A DNA stretch of 39,162 bases from an uncultured Alphaproteobacteria bacterium (GTDB lineage Bacteria > Pseudomonadota > Alphaproteobacteria > UBA7985 > CAJQQZ01). Under the pieces are notes generated by a model. The model ran no database searches, was not told the origin of the DNA, and saw only the letters and a program-made list of their open reading frames with translations. Position 1 is the stretch's first letter. Each line of letters begins with the position of its first letter. This document shows positions 16,188 through 24,255 of the stretch, one piece after another. Location: contig CAJQQZ010000127.1 of assembly GCA_905480575.1 (NCBI GenBank), forward strand, positions 1-39,162. The letters run 5' to 3'. Position numbers and translations under genes: made by a program.

Positions 16188-16613
16188 TTGAACGCCGTGA
16201 ATAGTCACTAGCTTGATCAATTTTTCATAATGAATCGAACGTGTGATATTGTCTCTTGTTGTGAAACTGCCAAACACCTCACTGATGTGCGTTTCCCCAA
16301 CCAGCGCTTCTCCATAATCCTTAGCGACTAGACGGTCAAATTCTCCAGTGACAGTTTGAAGAACATTGTCAGGTCTTGAAGACCAATCATAGTTAATTGC
16401 TTTGGCTGTAAAACTATTTTTTCCAATGTTGATAGTTGATGGAGGCAGGTTTTGGTCGTGCATTGTATTCTCCGAAATAACAAGCTTAGCCAGAAATGGA
16501 CAGTCTGGTCTAATTCCCCCCCCTGTTTGTCGCAAGTAATCTTGGAAATCGGAAAGTAGCGGAGCTGCTTGTTTTAGAAGGAGCGGTCTTGTGAAAACTA
16601 GATCATCCAGCAT
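16125..16613 (-). CDS. Cassette protein B, copy 2: ~162-aa protein, faintly PAS_5-like
   Basis: This is the paralogue of the protein at 13830-14324 and has the same landmarks: RPLLLK near residue 9, DYLRQTGGGIRPDCPFL (about 25-41), ISE, PPSTINIG, TAK, EALVGETHIS (about 103-112) and HYEKLIKLV (about 129-137). Conservation over the full length, with similar size, shows that the family is under selection and is not a chance frame. It starts 5 nt after the stop of its small partner. Its 3' end overlaps the convergent 241-aa gene by 63 nt. The function is unknown; a PAS-like sensory fold is the best guess, with low certainty. Confidence 0.75.
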   Translation of the reverse strand: MLDDLVFTRPLLLKQAAPLLSDFQDYLRQTGGGIRPDCPFLAKLVISENTMHDQNLPPSTINIGKNSFTAKAINYDWSSRPDNVLQTVTGEFDRLVAKDYGEALVGETHISEVFGSFTTRDNITRSIHYEKLIKLVTIHGVQLTAALMVQKTPIVYERGLLH

Positions 16614-16618
16614 TGAAT

Positions 16619-16867
16619 TCAGCAGAGCCCATTCTTGATACTGGATTTGTATTCAACCCAGAGCATAATTTTGAAGTATTCTCGTTCATCATCGTTGAGC
16701 TCGTCGGCGCTTCGGCCACCAAAGTAGCGGTTAAGTCCATTGTGGACCAATTCTTCGATCAGCAGGACATCATGGCCTAAGGGGGCCTCACCTAAAGATC
16801 GTTCAACCGTAATGTTGAAATATTCTCTATCGAGGATTTCTGCGACAACGTCTCTTATTTCTTCCAT
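16619..16867 (-). CDS. Cassette protein A, copy 2: 82-aa small protein
   Basis: This partner of cassette protein B has the shared core DDEREYFKIMLWVEY (about residues 57-71) and an extra N-terminal part compared with copy 1. A similar short string, DREYFNITVE, occurs near residue 13, which hints at an internal repeat. I chose ATG 16867 because GGGAG lies 7 nt ahead of it; the open frame extends to 16966 but has no ribosome site there and would add 33 unlikely residues. The downstream gene follows after 5 nt. The family is unknown, and no signal peptide or membrane helix is seen. Confidence 0.7.
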   Translation of the reverse strand: MEEIRDVVAEILDREYFNITVERSLGEAPLGHDVLLIEELVHNGLNRYFGGRSADELNDDEREYFKIMLWVEYKSSIKNGLC

Positions 16868-16993
16868 GTGTCTCTCCCTTGAGAGCCAAGGTGATGGGAA
16901 ATCAGAGAGTTGTAAAGTTACAAGTCCAGAAAACCCCCTATTTTTGGTAGGTAGCGTGAGGCGCAAAATCAGCAGCCATTTGCAAAACGCCTA

Positions 16994-18247
16994 TCAGCGA
17001 TCTGCGGCGTAAGGCGTGATATCCATATTGGGGTTTCGATCAGAGACAAAATGATCAACCAAGCGGGCCGTATTCGCAGACTGCGTTAGGCCTAGGTGAG
17101 CATGCCCATAAGCGAAAATGATACGGCTATCTTTAGGGGAGGGACCGATAACCGGCAAAGAGTCAGGTGTAGATGGTCGATATCCCAGCCACAGTCGTTC
17201 TGGGTGTGGTGCAAGCCCCGGCAACATCCTTCGGGCCGTTGGGATGTGATTTTTGATCCAATCATAGTCGGCTTCAGCCTTCAACCCTGCAAGCTCGGCT
17301 CCGATAGTCATGCGAACACCTTCGTCTGTTGGTGCAAGCACAAATGACCGGTCTGAGAAAAAGACGGGTCGGCTCAACACCTCTATGCCTTTTTCGTGCG
17401 CTAAAACAGCGTGATAGCCACGTTCTGTGTCTAATTTGACATTGGCGCCAAACTTTTTAGCAACGGTACTAGAAAATGCACCCAGAGTGATGACAGTTTT
17501 CTTTGCCTGAATTGTGCCGGTAGTCGTCTTTAATTCTAGGTGACTAGATTTCTGATTAAGCAGGTTGGTGATGGGCGCTTTTTCAAATCGCCCGCCATGC
17601 TCTAAAAATGCCTGAAAATAAGCTTGGCCGACTTTCATCGGGTTATCTACTGACGCTGTATCATGGGCGGAGTAGGCATTTGTAAAGATGGGGGCTAAGT
17701 TTGGCTCTAGGTCGCGAATGTCATTGGCATTGTAAGTGTCGTAACTTAAGCCATATTCTGTCATCCATTCCCGCTCTTGGGCGGTCGCATCAAAGGACTT
17801 TTGAGATTCGAACGTCTTCAAGTAGCCGGTCATCCTAAAGCGGTCTCGACATCCAGCGATGTCAGCAAGTTGAAGGTGCTCATCGAGCGACCCTTGGCTA
17901 AGCGCGGTTATTGCTTTGCTTAATCTTTTGACTTCTTTGGGCCGGCTTGCTTTTGCGAAATCTAAAAGCCAAGGGGCCATTTTGGGCAGATGAAGGGGAG
18001 AAATCTTGAGTGCTGGCGTTGGCGTCAGCAACATTTTGGGTAAAGATTTCCATAATCCAGGGGTCCCAAGTGGCATGACTGAGCCAGAGGCAATGACGCC
18101 AGCGTTGCCCGACGAAGTGCCTACGCAGGGCTCATCCTTATCGATAAGACAGACTTTGTAGCCTGAAAGCGTGAGGCGCAACGCCGTGGCGGTGCCAACA
18201 ATTCCCGCGCCTAGGACGGCAACGTCGTAAGTGAATTTCTCAGCCAT
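16994..18247 (-). CDS. FAD-dependent D-amino-acid dehydrogenase (DadA-like)
   Basis: This 417-aa flavoenzyme of the DAO family, DadA type, oxidises D-amino acids to 2-oxo acids, passing electrons to the quinone pool. The FAD-binding motif GAGIVG lies at residues 13-18, with the usual acidic residue at the end of beta-2 (LIDKDE). A SSGNAG stretch (about 44-49) and a C-terminal LWLGYRPSTPDSLPVIGPS segment are typical of DadA. Cis-4-hydroxy-D-proline dehydrogenases look very similar, so the exact substrate is open. It overlaps the upstream transporter gene by 8 nt, and pxpA lies beyond, which suggests an amino-acid scavenging operon. I give no symbol because several paralogues usually exist. Confidence 0.87.
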   Translation of the reverse strand: MAEKFTYDVAVLGAGIVGTATALRLTLSGYKVCLIDKDEPCVGTSSGNAGVIASGSVMPLGTPGLWKSLPKMLLTPTPALKISPLHLPKMAPWLLDFAKASRPKEVKRLSKAITALSQGSLDEHLQLADIAGCRDRFRMTGYLKTFESQKSFDATAQEREWMTEYGLSYDTYNANDIRDLEPNLAPIFTNAYSAHDTASVDNPMKVGQAYFQAFLEHGGRFEKAPITNLLNQKSSHLELKTTTGTIQAKKTVITLGAFSSTVAKKFGANVKLDTERGYHAVLAHEKGIEVLSRPVFFSDRSFVLAPTDEGVRMTIGAELAGLKAEADYDWIKNHIPTARRMLPGLAPHPERLWLGYRPSTPDSLPVIGPSPKDSRIIFAYGHAHLGLTQSANTARLVDHFVSDRNPNMDITPYAADR

Positions 18248-19172
18248 TTCTCAACATTCTTCTGAAAATCCATTCGGTCAGCAAAGGCATAAGATAAATC
18301 GGAAACTGATGCACTGAAAGATATAAGAAAAAATCTTCACCAAACTGATCTCCAACAAGAGCATAGATAACCGCCATGTTTCGGTAACCAGAAAGGAGTG
18401 CTGCGGTTAGTGCAAACTGGCTGCCTTGCCAGATAAACAACCAGTAACCGAGGATGTGACTTGCTATAGCAACAGCGAAAGCAGCAGCGGTGTAAACAAG
18501 TACAGTGGTAGGATCAGTGAGGAAACGATCTGTGACGCCATCCATGACCGTCACGCCAAAAATGATGATGAATAGCACCGTTATGCCACCCATTGGGTCC
18601 CAGTATTTGGTGAGATTGGCACTTCCCAAGGCTTTGCGAATAAAAAACGCAATCAGAAAAGGCAAGACGATAAAAATCAAGAAACGAACGGCAAATTCAC
18701 CGAGCGGGAGTTGATAAGGCAAATCTAATAACAGGGCAAAAGAGTAAGCCAAACCTAGTGGCGTGAAAAAGACGCCGATAACCAGACTGGCGACTGCTAA
18801 GGGAGAGTCCAGCCGAAACAACTGTGTCAGGGCAACTGCCGTCACGATAGAAGGGGCTCCAGCAGCTAAAATCAGAGCTATTTCCAATGTTCCAGGTAAC
18901 TCAATCCACTGTAAAGCGAACCAGCAGAGCGTGGGAGTTGCAAACAAAAGCCAGACGTTAAGCGCGAGAGGTAAACTAGGCCTTCTTACATACTCACCCA
19001 GTGCAACCCAGTCCAAACGGATGAGCGACGCCGTCAATAAGCAAACCACGGACGGGAGGAGCAACGGGCGGGCCGCTGTTGCTAACGGTGGAAAAACCAA
19101 ACCTGCGAGAACCCCAAGAGCTAAAGCCAGCGAAGCGTGTCGGCTGATAAAACTAAGAAGGGAAGTGATCAC
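18240..19172 (-). CDS. BASS-family (bile acid:sodium symporter-like) transporter
   Basis: This 310-aa integral membrane protein has about nine or ten hydrophobic helices spread over its whole length. The Gly/Ala-rich stretch ILAAGAPSIVTAVALTQLF (about residues 100-118) and the SGYRNMAVIYALVGDQFG segment (about 265-282) correspond to the broken-helix regions of BASS transporters, which use sodium to move organic anions. It lies between pxpA (12 nt upstream) and the DadA-like gene (8-nt overlap), so its cargo is likely a small organic or amino acid such as 5-oxoproline or a 2-oxo acid. That cargo is inferred from position only. Confidence 0.8.
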   Translation of the reverse strand: MITSLLSFISRHASLALALGVLAGLVFPPLATAARPLLLPSVVCLLTASLIRLDWVALGEYVRRPSLPLALNVWLLFATPTLCWFALQWIELPGTLEIALILAAGAPSIVTAVALTQLFRLDSPLAVASLVIGVFFTPLGLAYSFALLLDLPYQLPLGEFAVRFLIFIVLPFLIAFFIRKALGSANLTKYWDPMGGITVLFIIIFGVTVMDGVTDRFLTDPTTVLVYTAAAFAVAIASHILGYWLFIWQGSQFALTAALLSGYRNMAVIYALVGDQFGEDFFLYLSVHQFPIYLMPLLTEWIFRRMLRNG

Positions 19173-19184
19173 CTAGCCAAAAAC

Positions 19185-19964
19185 TCAAGCGAACTTGCTG
19201 AGATCGGGGATGGCTTTTACCGCGACACCGGATGCTTCTAAGGCTTCACGAAGGGCCTGTGCGGTTGCGACGGCAGCTGGCCCGTCTCCATGCACACAAA
19301 TGGAATCGACTTCCGTTGGGATACGTTTACCGTTCACGGAGAAAATAGCCTGTTCTTCCACCATGCGCAACACATGTGGCACTGCTTCATCGGCACTGTG
19401 GATCATCGCGTTGGCTTCACGCCGAGATACAAGATTACCTTCATCAGTGTAGTTTCTATCTGCAAAAACTTCTTCGGCGACGCGGAAACCATTCTCTCTC
19501 GCTGACTTGGATAATTCAGATCCAGCAATAGCGAGGAAGATCACATCTGGAACACAGGCTTTTGTTGCTTTGACTATGCAATCAGCCATTGCTGGGTCAA
19601 TAGACGCCATGTTGCTCATCGCACCATGAGGCTTCATATGGGTGACTTCAAAATCCTGTGCCGCAGCCATGGCTTGCAATGCTCCGACTTGATAAGTTAC
19701 TAAGGCGGCCAAGTCTTTTGGTGCGATGTTCATAGGACGTCGACCGAAGCCTTGGAGGTCGGGAAAACCTGGGTGAAAACCGATTGATACATTGTTCTCT
19801 TTGGCTAGAGCCACTGTATCCATCATCACGGTAGGATCGCCCGCATGGAATCCACAGGCCACGTTAGCTGATGTAACAATCTTTAGGATTTCGCTATCGC
19901 TGCCAATTGTATAGGCACCAAATGACTCGCCTAAGTCGGCGTTAAGGTTGACTTCTTTACTCAT
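19185..19964 (-). CDS. pxpA: 5-oxoprolinase subunit A (LamB/YcsF family)
   Basis: This 259-aa protein is the A subunit of the ATP-dependent PxpABC 5-oxoprolinase, which opens 5-oxoproline (pyroglutamate) to glutamate in the cytoplasm. The family start LNADLGESFGAY (about residues 6-17) and the segments NVACGFHAGDP (about 34-44) and GFHPGFPDLQGFGRR (about 62-76) are diagnostic. It is transcribed away from pxpB and pxpC across a 75-nt gap, whereas in many bacteria the genes form one operon. The BASS transporter gene follows after 12 nt. The ATG at 19964 is the natural start, with GGG 14 nt ahead. Confidence 0.95.
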   Translation of the reverse strand: MSKEVNLNADLGESFGAYTIGSDSEILKIVTSANVACGFHAGDPTVMMDTVALAKENNVSIGFHPGFPDLQGFGRRPMNIAPKDLAALVTYQVGALQAMAAAQDFEVTHMKPHGAMSNMASIDPAMADCIVKATKACVPDVIFLAIAGSELSKSARENGFRVAEEVFADRNYTDEGNLVSRREANAMIHSADEAVPHVLRMVEEQAIFSVNGKRIPTEVDSICVHGDGPAAVATAQALREALEASGVAVKAIPDLSKFA

Positions 19965-19981
19965 TAGAATAACTGCCCTTG

Positions 19982-19993
19982 ATGAACGTTCAT
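19982..19993. promoter_or_regulatory. 12-bp perfect palindrome in the pxpA-pxpB divergent promoter region
   Basis: ATGAACGTTCAT reads the same on both strands. It lies within the 75-nt space between the pxpA and pxpB starts, 18 nt from pxpA and 47 nt from pxpB, where a single regulator could control both directions. No regulator gene is next to it. Calling it an operator is an inference. Confidence 0.45.
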
Positions 19994-20039
19994 TGCTGCT
20001 ATAGAGCTAGCCCAAATCAAATTATTACCTAACACGAAA

Positions 20040-20789
20040 ATGTCACAAGAACAGCCTTCATCGATAATCTTTCTGCCTTGCGGTGACACCGCCCTTTCTG
20101 TTGAGTTTGGCCGCGAGGTTGATCCTCTAATCAATGCCCAGGTCATGGCGTTTGACGAGGAAATTCAGAAGTTGAGGGTGAGTGGAGAACTGTCAGCGAT
20201 CGTTGAGACCATACCTTCCTTCCGCGCTATTTTGATCTCCTATGATCCATTCAAAATTCGCCAAAGCGAAGTCATCGAGATTTTGAAGTCTATACCGGTT
20301 CGTAAAGCCGAAGCGCGCAAGCCAACAAGAGTGTGGGAGCTTCCGACCTGCTACGACCTTGAGTTCGGACTTGATCTCGAGGAAGTCGGGCAAAGGTGTA
20401 ATAAATCGGTTGCTGAAGTAACTGACCTCCACTCAAAGGCTGACTTTCAAGTTTACATGTTGGGCTTCATGCCTGGGCTCGGTTATTTGGGTGGCCTGCC
20501 GGATGCGTTGGAGTTGCCGCGCAGATCAGAGCCTCGCGTCGCGGTACCTTTGGGTTCGGTGGCAATTGCTGGGAAGATGTCCGTAATATACCCTTGGGAA
20601 AGCCCGGGCGGTTGGCATGTGCTTGGACGAACACCTGTACCGCTTTTTGATCAAAATGCCGAACGCCCAGTGTTGCTGTCCGCTGGTGACGGTGTGGCCT
20701 TTAAATCTATCGACCGAAAAGAATATGACGATCTTGCCGCGAGAATTTCGGGCGGATCCTTCTCTAGCGAGGAGTTGTTGAAGTCATGA
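20040..20789 (+). CDS. pxpB: 5-oxoprolinase subunit B (KipI-like carboxyltransferase subunit)
   Basis: This B subunit of the PxpABC 5-oxoprolinase is 249 aa long. Its conserved core includes FLPCGDTALSVEFG (about residues 10-23), the FMLGFMPGLGYLGGLP-type segment (about 138-153), PRVAVPLGSVAIAG (about 165-178) and PGGWHVLGRTP (about 188-198). PxpB and PxpC together form the phosphotransfer part of the enzyme, while PxpA handles the lactam. Homologues in Bacillus are called KipI, a kinase inhibitor, but the gene context here favours the enzyme. Its stop overlaps the pxpC start by 4 nt. No clear ribosome site precedes the ATG. Confidence 0.93.
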   Translation: MSQEQPSSIIFLPCGDTALSVEFGREVDPLINAQVMAFDEEIQKLRVSGELSAIVETIPSFRAILISYDPFKIRQSEVIEILKSIPVRKAEARKPTRVWELPTCYDLEFGLDLEEVGQRCNKSVAEVTDLHSKADFQVYMLGFMPGLGYLGGLPDALELPRRSEPRVAVPLGSVAIAGKMSVIYPWESPGGWHVLGRTPVPLFDQNAERPVLLSAGDGVAFKSIDRKEYDDLAARISGGSFSSEELLKS

Positions 20790-21847
20790 GTGCAAAGGTT
20801 AGAATTCTCAACCCCGGCATTATGACCACTGTTCAGGATAAAGGACGATTTGGTTACCAGTCCCAGGGTATTACAGCTGCAGGTGCTATGGACCTTCAAG
20901 CCTTGAGGATAGCCAACAAGCTCGTTGGCAATGAAGCTTATCAAGGCGCGTTCGAGTTTTCATACTTCGCACCTGAATTTGTCGTAGATGATGGTCCTGT
21001 CAGGCTGGCTCTGGTGGGGGACATGAAGGCGAAGATCACGCCGGCTTCTGGTGAGGAGAGTTATGAGGTTGAGGGGCGCCAATCATTTACGATGCAGGTT
21101 GGCGATAGCTTTAAACCCGGACCTATAAACAGTCGTGTTTATGGGTACTTAGCCGTTCAGGGCGGTATCGAAGTGCCTGAATTTCTAGGCAGTCAATCCA
21201 CCTATGCGCGTTCAAAACTTGGTGGTTTCGAAGGGAGAGCCTTGGCGCAGGACGATGTCGTCTCCGTGGCTTCAATAGCAAACACAGAAAGCCAAGACCT
21301 AGCAGTTCCGTCGTTGCCTGAATGGAACCAATCAGACCCAATTCGCATTGTTTTGGGGCCTCAAGATGACTATTTTTCAGACGACCAACAGGCACTGTTT
21401 CTCAGTCAGACGTACAGTGTCAGCCGCCAAGTTGATCGCATGGGGATGCGTTTGGAAGGGGAAGCTCTGAAGCATATTACTGGCGCTGATATAGCCTCCG
21501 ACGGTATCGCTATTGGTTCGGTTCAGGTGCCAGCCAATGGTTTGCCTATCATTCTGCTTGCTGATCATCAGACCGCCGGTGGTTATTCGAAGATCGCGAC
21601 CGTGATAACTTCAGATCTTCCGAGATTGGCGCACATGAAAGCAGGAAACTCTTTTTCATTCCGATCAATTAGTGTTGACGATGCGGAAGAGATCTTGATG
21701 GTGGAAGAGAAAGCATTGATGTCTCTGTTTGATAAGATCGCACCAATGAAGCCAGATGCTACCCAAATAGCCGCAAAATTGTATAAATCGAACCTTGTCA
21801 GCGGAGTTCTTGACGCCAACAACCCAGTTCCTGAAGTAGAAGCCTAA
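20786..21847 (+). CDS. pxpC: 5-oxoprolinase subunit C (KipA-like, biotin-dependent carboxyltransferase family)
   Basis: This 353-aa C subunit of 5-oxoprolinase opens with a typical LNPGIMTTVQDKGRFGYQSQG segment (about residues 8-28), followed by GAMDLQALRIANKLVGN. Further family marks are GYLAVQGGIEVPEFLGSQST (about 118-137) and QTAGGYSKIATV (about 262-273). It is coupled to pxpB by a 4-nt overlap, and its stop codon shares one base with the start of the MFS gene (TAATG), so pxpB, pxpC and the transporter form a tightly packed operon. Confidence 0.93.
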   Translation: MSAKVRILNPGIMTTVQDKGRFGYQSQGITAAGAMDLQALRIANKLVGNEAYQGAFEFSYFAPEFVVDDGPVRLALVGDMKAKITPASGEESYEVEGRQSFTMQVGDSFKPGPINSRVYGYLAVQGGIEVPEFLGSQSTYARSKLGGFEGRALAQDDVVSVASIANTESQDLAVPSLPEWNQSDPIRIVLGPQDDYFSDDQQALFLSQTYSVSRQVDRMGMRLEGEALKHITGADIASDGIAIGSVQVPANGLPIILLADHQTAGGYSKIATVITSDLPRLAHMKAGNSFSFRSISVDDAEEILMVEEKALMSLFDKIAPMKPDATQIAAKLYKSNLVSGVLDANNPVPEVEA

Positions 21848-23103
21848 TGAAGGAAGGTGACTTTCCCCCGTGGAGAGGATTAGTCGCCTACATTCTTGGA
21901 ACGCTTTTTTTTGGCTACGGCTTTATTCTAAGGGTCTCTCCCTCTGTAATGGTGAACGAGCTGATGGCAGAGTTTGCCGTCGGCGCGACCGTCTTGGGGT
22001 TTTTGACTGCGCTCTACTTTTACACCTATGCTTCTCTACAATTGCCAGTTGGCGTCTTCCTTGATCGGCTTGGACCAAGGCGACTGATTGGATCGGCAAT
22101 TTTGCTCTGCGCTGCTGGCAGTGCTTTGTTTGCGATCGCACCTCAGTTGAATGTTGCCTACGTTGGGCGCTTGATGATTGGCGCGGGGGCAGCGTTCTCT
22201 TATGTAGGGGCGATGACAATTGCTGCACGTTGGTTTCCCTCCCATCGATTTGCTTTGTTGACTGGTATAATTCAAATGATGGGCATGGCTGGTGCGGTTT
22301 TCGGTCAGGCTCCTCTTGGCGCTGCAATCGCCGAATTTGGCTGGCGTAATTCGCTGATGGGGGTTTCAATAGCAGGTTTGATTCTATCGGCTCTTGTTTT
22401 TATGTTGGTGAAAGATCAGGGACCTTATTCAAGGCCCAAACAAGGCAGTGATCTTGGCATTCTAGCGGGCATGCGTAGTGTTATGCGAAACCGTCAGTCC
22501 TGGTATTTAGCGATAGTCGGGATGATACAGACCGGTCCAATGCTGGCCTTTGGCGGTCTTTGGGGTGTTCCATTCCTGATGACGGCTTACGGCCTATCGA
22601 AGGCGGAGGCCTCATTCTTTACTTCTATCATGTTTATTGGTTGGGGAGCATCGGCACCAATTGCCGGCTGGGTTTCGGATAGAATTAAGAGTAGAAAGAA
22701 ACCCTTAATGGTTGGCTGTATTCTTGCGATTTCTTCGATCCTCGTTGTTACTCAAATTCCCGGTCTTCCTCTTTGGCTCATTGCCATACTCTTCTTCCTC
22801 AACGGGATGGGGGGCTCGACAATGGTTTTGACATTTGCGGCAGCAAGAGAGGCCAACGCCGTGGATACTCAGAGCACGGCGATGGGTTTTGTTAATATGT
22901 GTGTTGTTGTCAGCGGTGCCTTTTACCCACCGTTGATGGGGTTGATACTAGATACGAATTGGACGGGAGAAACTGTGGCTTCCGCCAGAGTTTATGAATT
23001 TTCAGCCTACAGCCAAGCGGCCTATGTAATGATTGTGGGCTATATTGTAGGGCTTGTTGCTGCATTGTTAGTCAGAGAAAGCAACTGTCGTCAATATGGA
23101 TAA
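21847..23103 (+). CDS. MFS transporter, probably for 5-oxoproline or a related organic acid
   Basis: This 418-aa major facilitator protein has twelve predicted membrane helices. The loop 2-3 motif appears as GVFLDRLGPRRL (about residues 68-79) and the matching loop 8-9 motif as GWVSDRIKSRKKP (about 276-288). It overlaps pxpC by one base, so its cargo is likely the PxpABC substrate or a compound that yields it. MFS proteins of this organic-acid/hexose-phosphate group are too diverse for a firm cargo call from the sequence alone. Confidence 0.88.
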   Translation: MKEGDFPPWRGLVAYILGTLFFGYGFILRVSPSVMVNELMAEFAVGATVLGFLTALYFYTYASLQLPVGVFLDRLGPRRLIGSAILLCAAGSALFAIAPQLNVAYVGRLMIGAGAAFSYVGAMTIAARWFPSHRFALLTGIIQMMGMAGAVFGQAPLGAAIAEFGWRNSLMGVSIAGLILSALVFMLVKDQGPYSRPKQGSDLGILAGMRSVMRNRQSWYLAIVGMIQTGPMLAFGGLWGVPFLMTAYGLSKAEASFFTSIMFIGWGASAPIAGWVSDRIKSRKKPLMVGCILAISSILVVTQIPGLPLWLIAILFFLNGMGGSTMVLTFAAAREANAVDTQSTAMGFVNMCVVVSGAFYPPLMGLILDTNWTGETVASARVYEFSAYSQAAYVMIVGYIVGLVAALLVRESNCRQYG

Positions 23104-23182
23104 GACTGAGGTTGATATTCCGTTCGATTACCCCCATCATCTTATCTAGAAATTCTGATTCGCATCATGATAAGGAGCCAAG

Positions 23183-24244
23183 ATGGAACTGGTTAAACAG
23201 TGGTTCAGGCGGTACGCCTCAAATCCTCAAGTGGTTTTGCTTGTCCTTCTGCTTATCGTGGGTTTGCTTGCCATTATTCTCGTTGGAGAAATGGTTGCGC
23301 CATTCATCACAGCCTTAGTAATCGCCTATATCCTTGATTCACCTGTTGTGCGATTGAGGTCGTTTGGTATCACGCGTTTCTGGTCTGTCTGTCTCGTTTT
23401 CTTCAGCTTCTTGATACTGTTTTTAGCTGTGGTTTTGATGCTTTTGCCAATCTTGTCCCAGCAAGTGACGCAGATGTTTGTTGAGCTACCGAATTCCTTT
23501 GCAGTTATTCAAGGCTTGGCTACTCAGCTGCAAGAAGCCTATCCAACTGTTTTCACAGGTACTCAGGTTACCCAGATTATTGATTCCGTCCGTGCTCAAG
23601 TCATCGAATGGGGGCAACAGGTTCTGCGGTTCTCTCTTGGCGGTGGTATTTCTGGTTTGATTACCGTTGTGCTTTACTTGGTGTTGGTGCCTTTGATGGT
23701 GTTTTTCTTCCTGAAGGATAAAAGAAAAATACTTGATTGGTGCTCTCAGTTTCTACCGGAAAAACGTCATCTGGTTGAAACTATTTGGGGCGATGCCAAT
23801 GACCGGATCGGTCATTATATGCGTGGCAAAATCTATGAAATTATCATTGTTGGCATAGTAAGCTGGGTTGTGTTCATCATGATCGATATCAAGTTTGCCG
23901 TTTTGTTGGCTTTTATGACCGGTTTTTCTGTCCTTATTCCCTATATTGGCGCTGCTTTTGTTGGGTTTCCAGTCGCGCTCGTTGCCTTGTTGCAATGGGG
24001 GATCAGTACAGAGACCGCGATGGCTTGTTTTGCTTATGCGGTTATCCAGGCCTTAGATGGAAATCTCTTGGCACCTTTACTGTTCTCTGAAGTCATGAAG
24101 CTGCACCCAATTGCGATCATCTTGGCACTCTTGTTCTTTGGCGGCATTTGGGGCATCTGGGGGTTGTTCTTCGCAATTCCGCTAGCGTCGTTGGCGCACG
24201 CTATCATTAAAGCCTGGCCGAAGCACAAAGCCGACGAGAGCTGA
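23183..24244 (+). CDS. AI-2E family (PerM/YdbP-like) membrane transporter
   Basis: This 353-aa polytopic protein of the AI-2E exporter family has paired N-terminal helices, a soluble middle part rich in Gln (about residues 90-145) and C-terminal helices. Characteristic segments are VAPFITALVIAYILDSPV (about 38-55), VPLMVFFFLKDK (about 170-181) and FGGIWGIWGLFFAIPLAS (about 313-330). Family members export autoinducer-2 or act as Na+/H+ antiporters; most have no proven cargo. AGGAG lies 6 nt before the ATG. Only 11 nt separate its stop from the yhaO-like gene, so co-transcription is likely though a functional link is not obvious. Confidence 0.87.
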   Translation: MELVKQWFRRYASNPQVVLLVLLLIVGLLAIILVGEMVAPFITALVIAYILDSPVVRLRSFGITRFWSVCLVFFSFLILFLAVVLMLLPILSQQVTQMFVELPNSFAVIQGLATQLQEAYPTVFTGTQVTQIIDSVRAQVIEWGQQVLRFSLGGGISGLITVVLYLVLVPLMVFFFLKDKRKILDWCSQFLPEKRHLVETIWGDANDRIGHYMRGKIYEIIIVGIVSWVVFIMIDIKFAVLLAFMTGFSVLIPYIGAAFVGFPVALVALLQWGISTETAMACFAYAVIQALDGNLLAPLLFSEVMKLHPIAIILALLFFGGIWGIWGLFFAIPLASLAHAIIKAWPKHKADES

Positions 24245-24255
24245 GTTTCGACCCA

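Noticed and set aside
16868-16966. Longer N-terminus (33 extra residues) for the second small cassette protein
   Set aside because: The internal ATG at 16867 has GGGAG at ideal spacing; the upstream ATG has none, and the extra residues do not match copy 1.
23183-24244. Quorum-sensing autoinducer-2 exporter
   Set aside because: The family name is historical; no luxS or lsr genes are in the window, so the cargo is left open.
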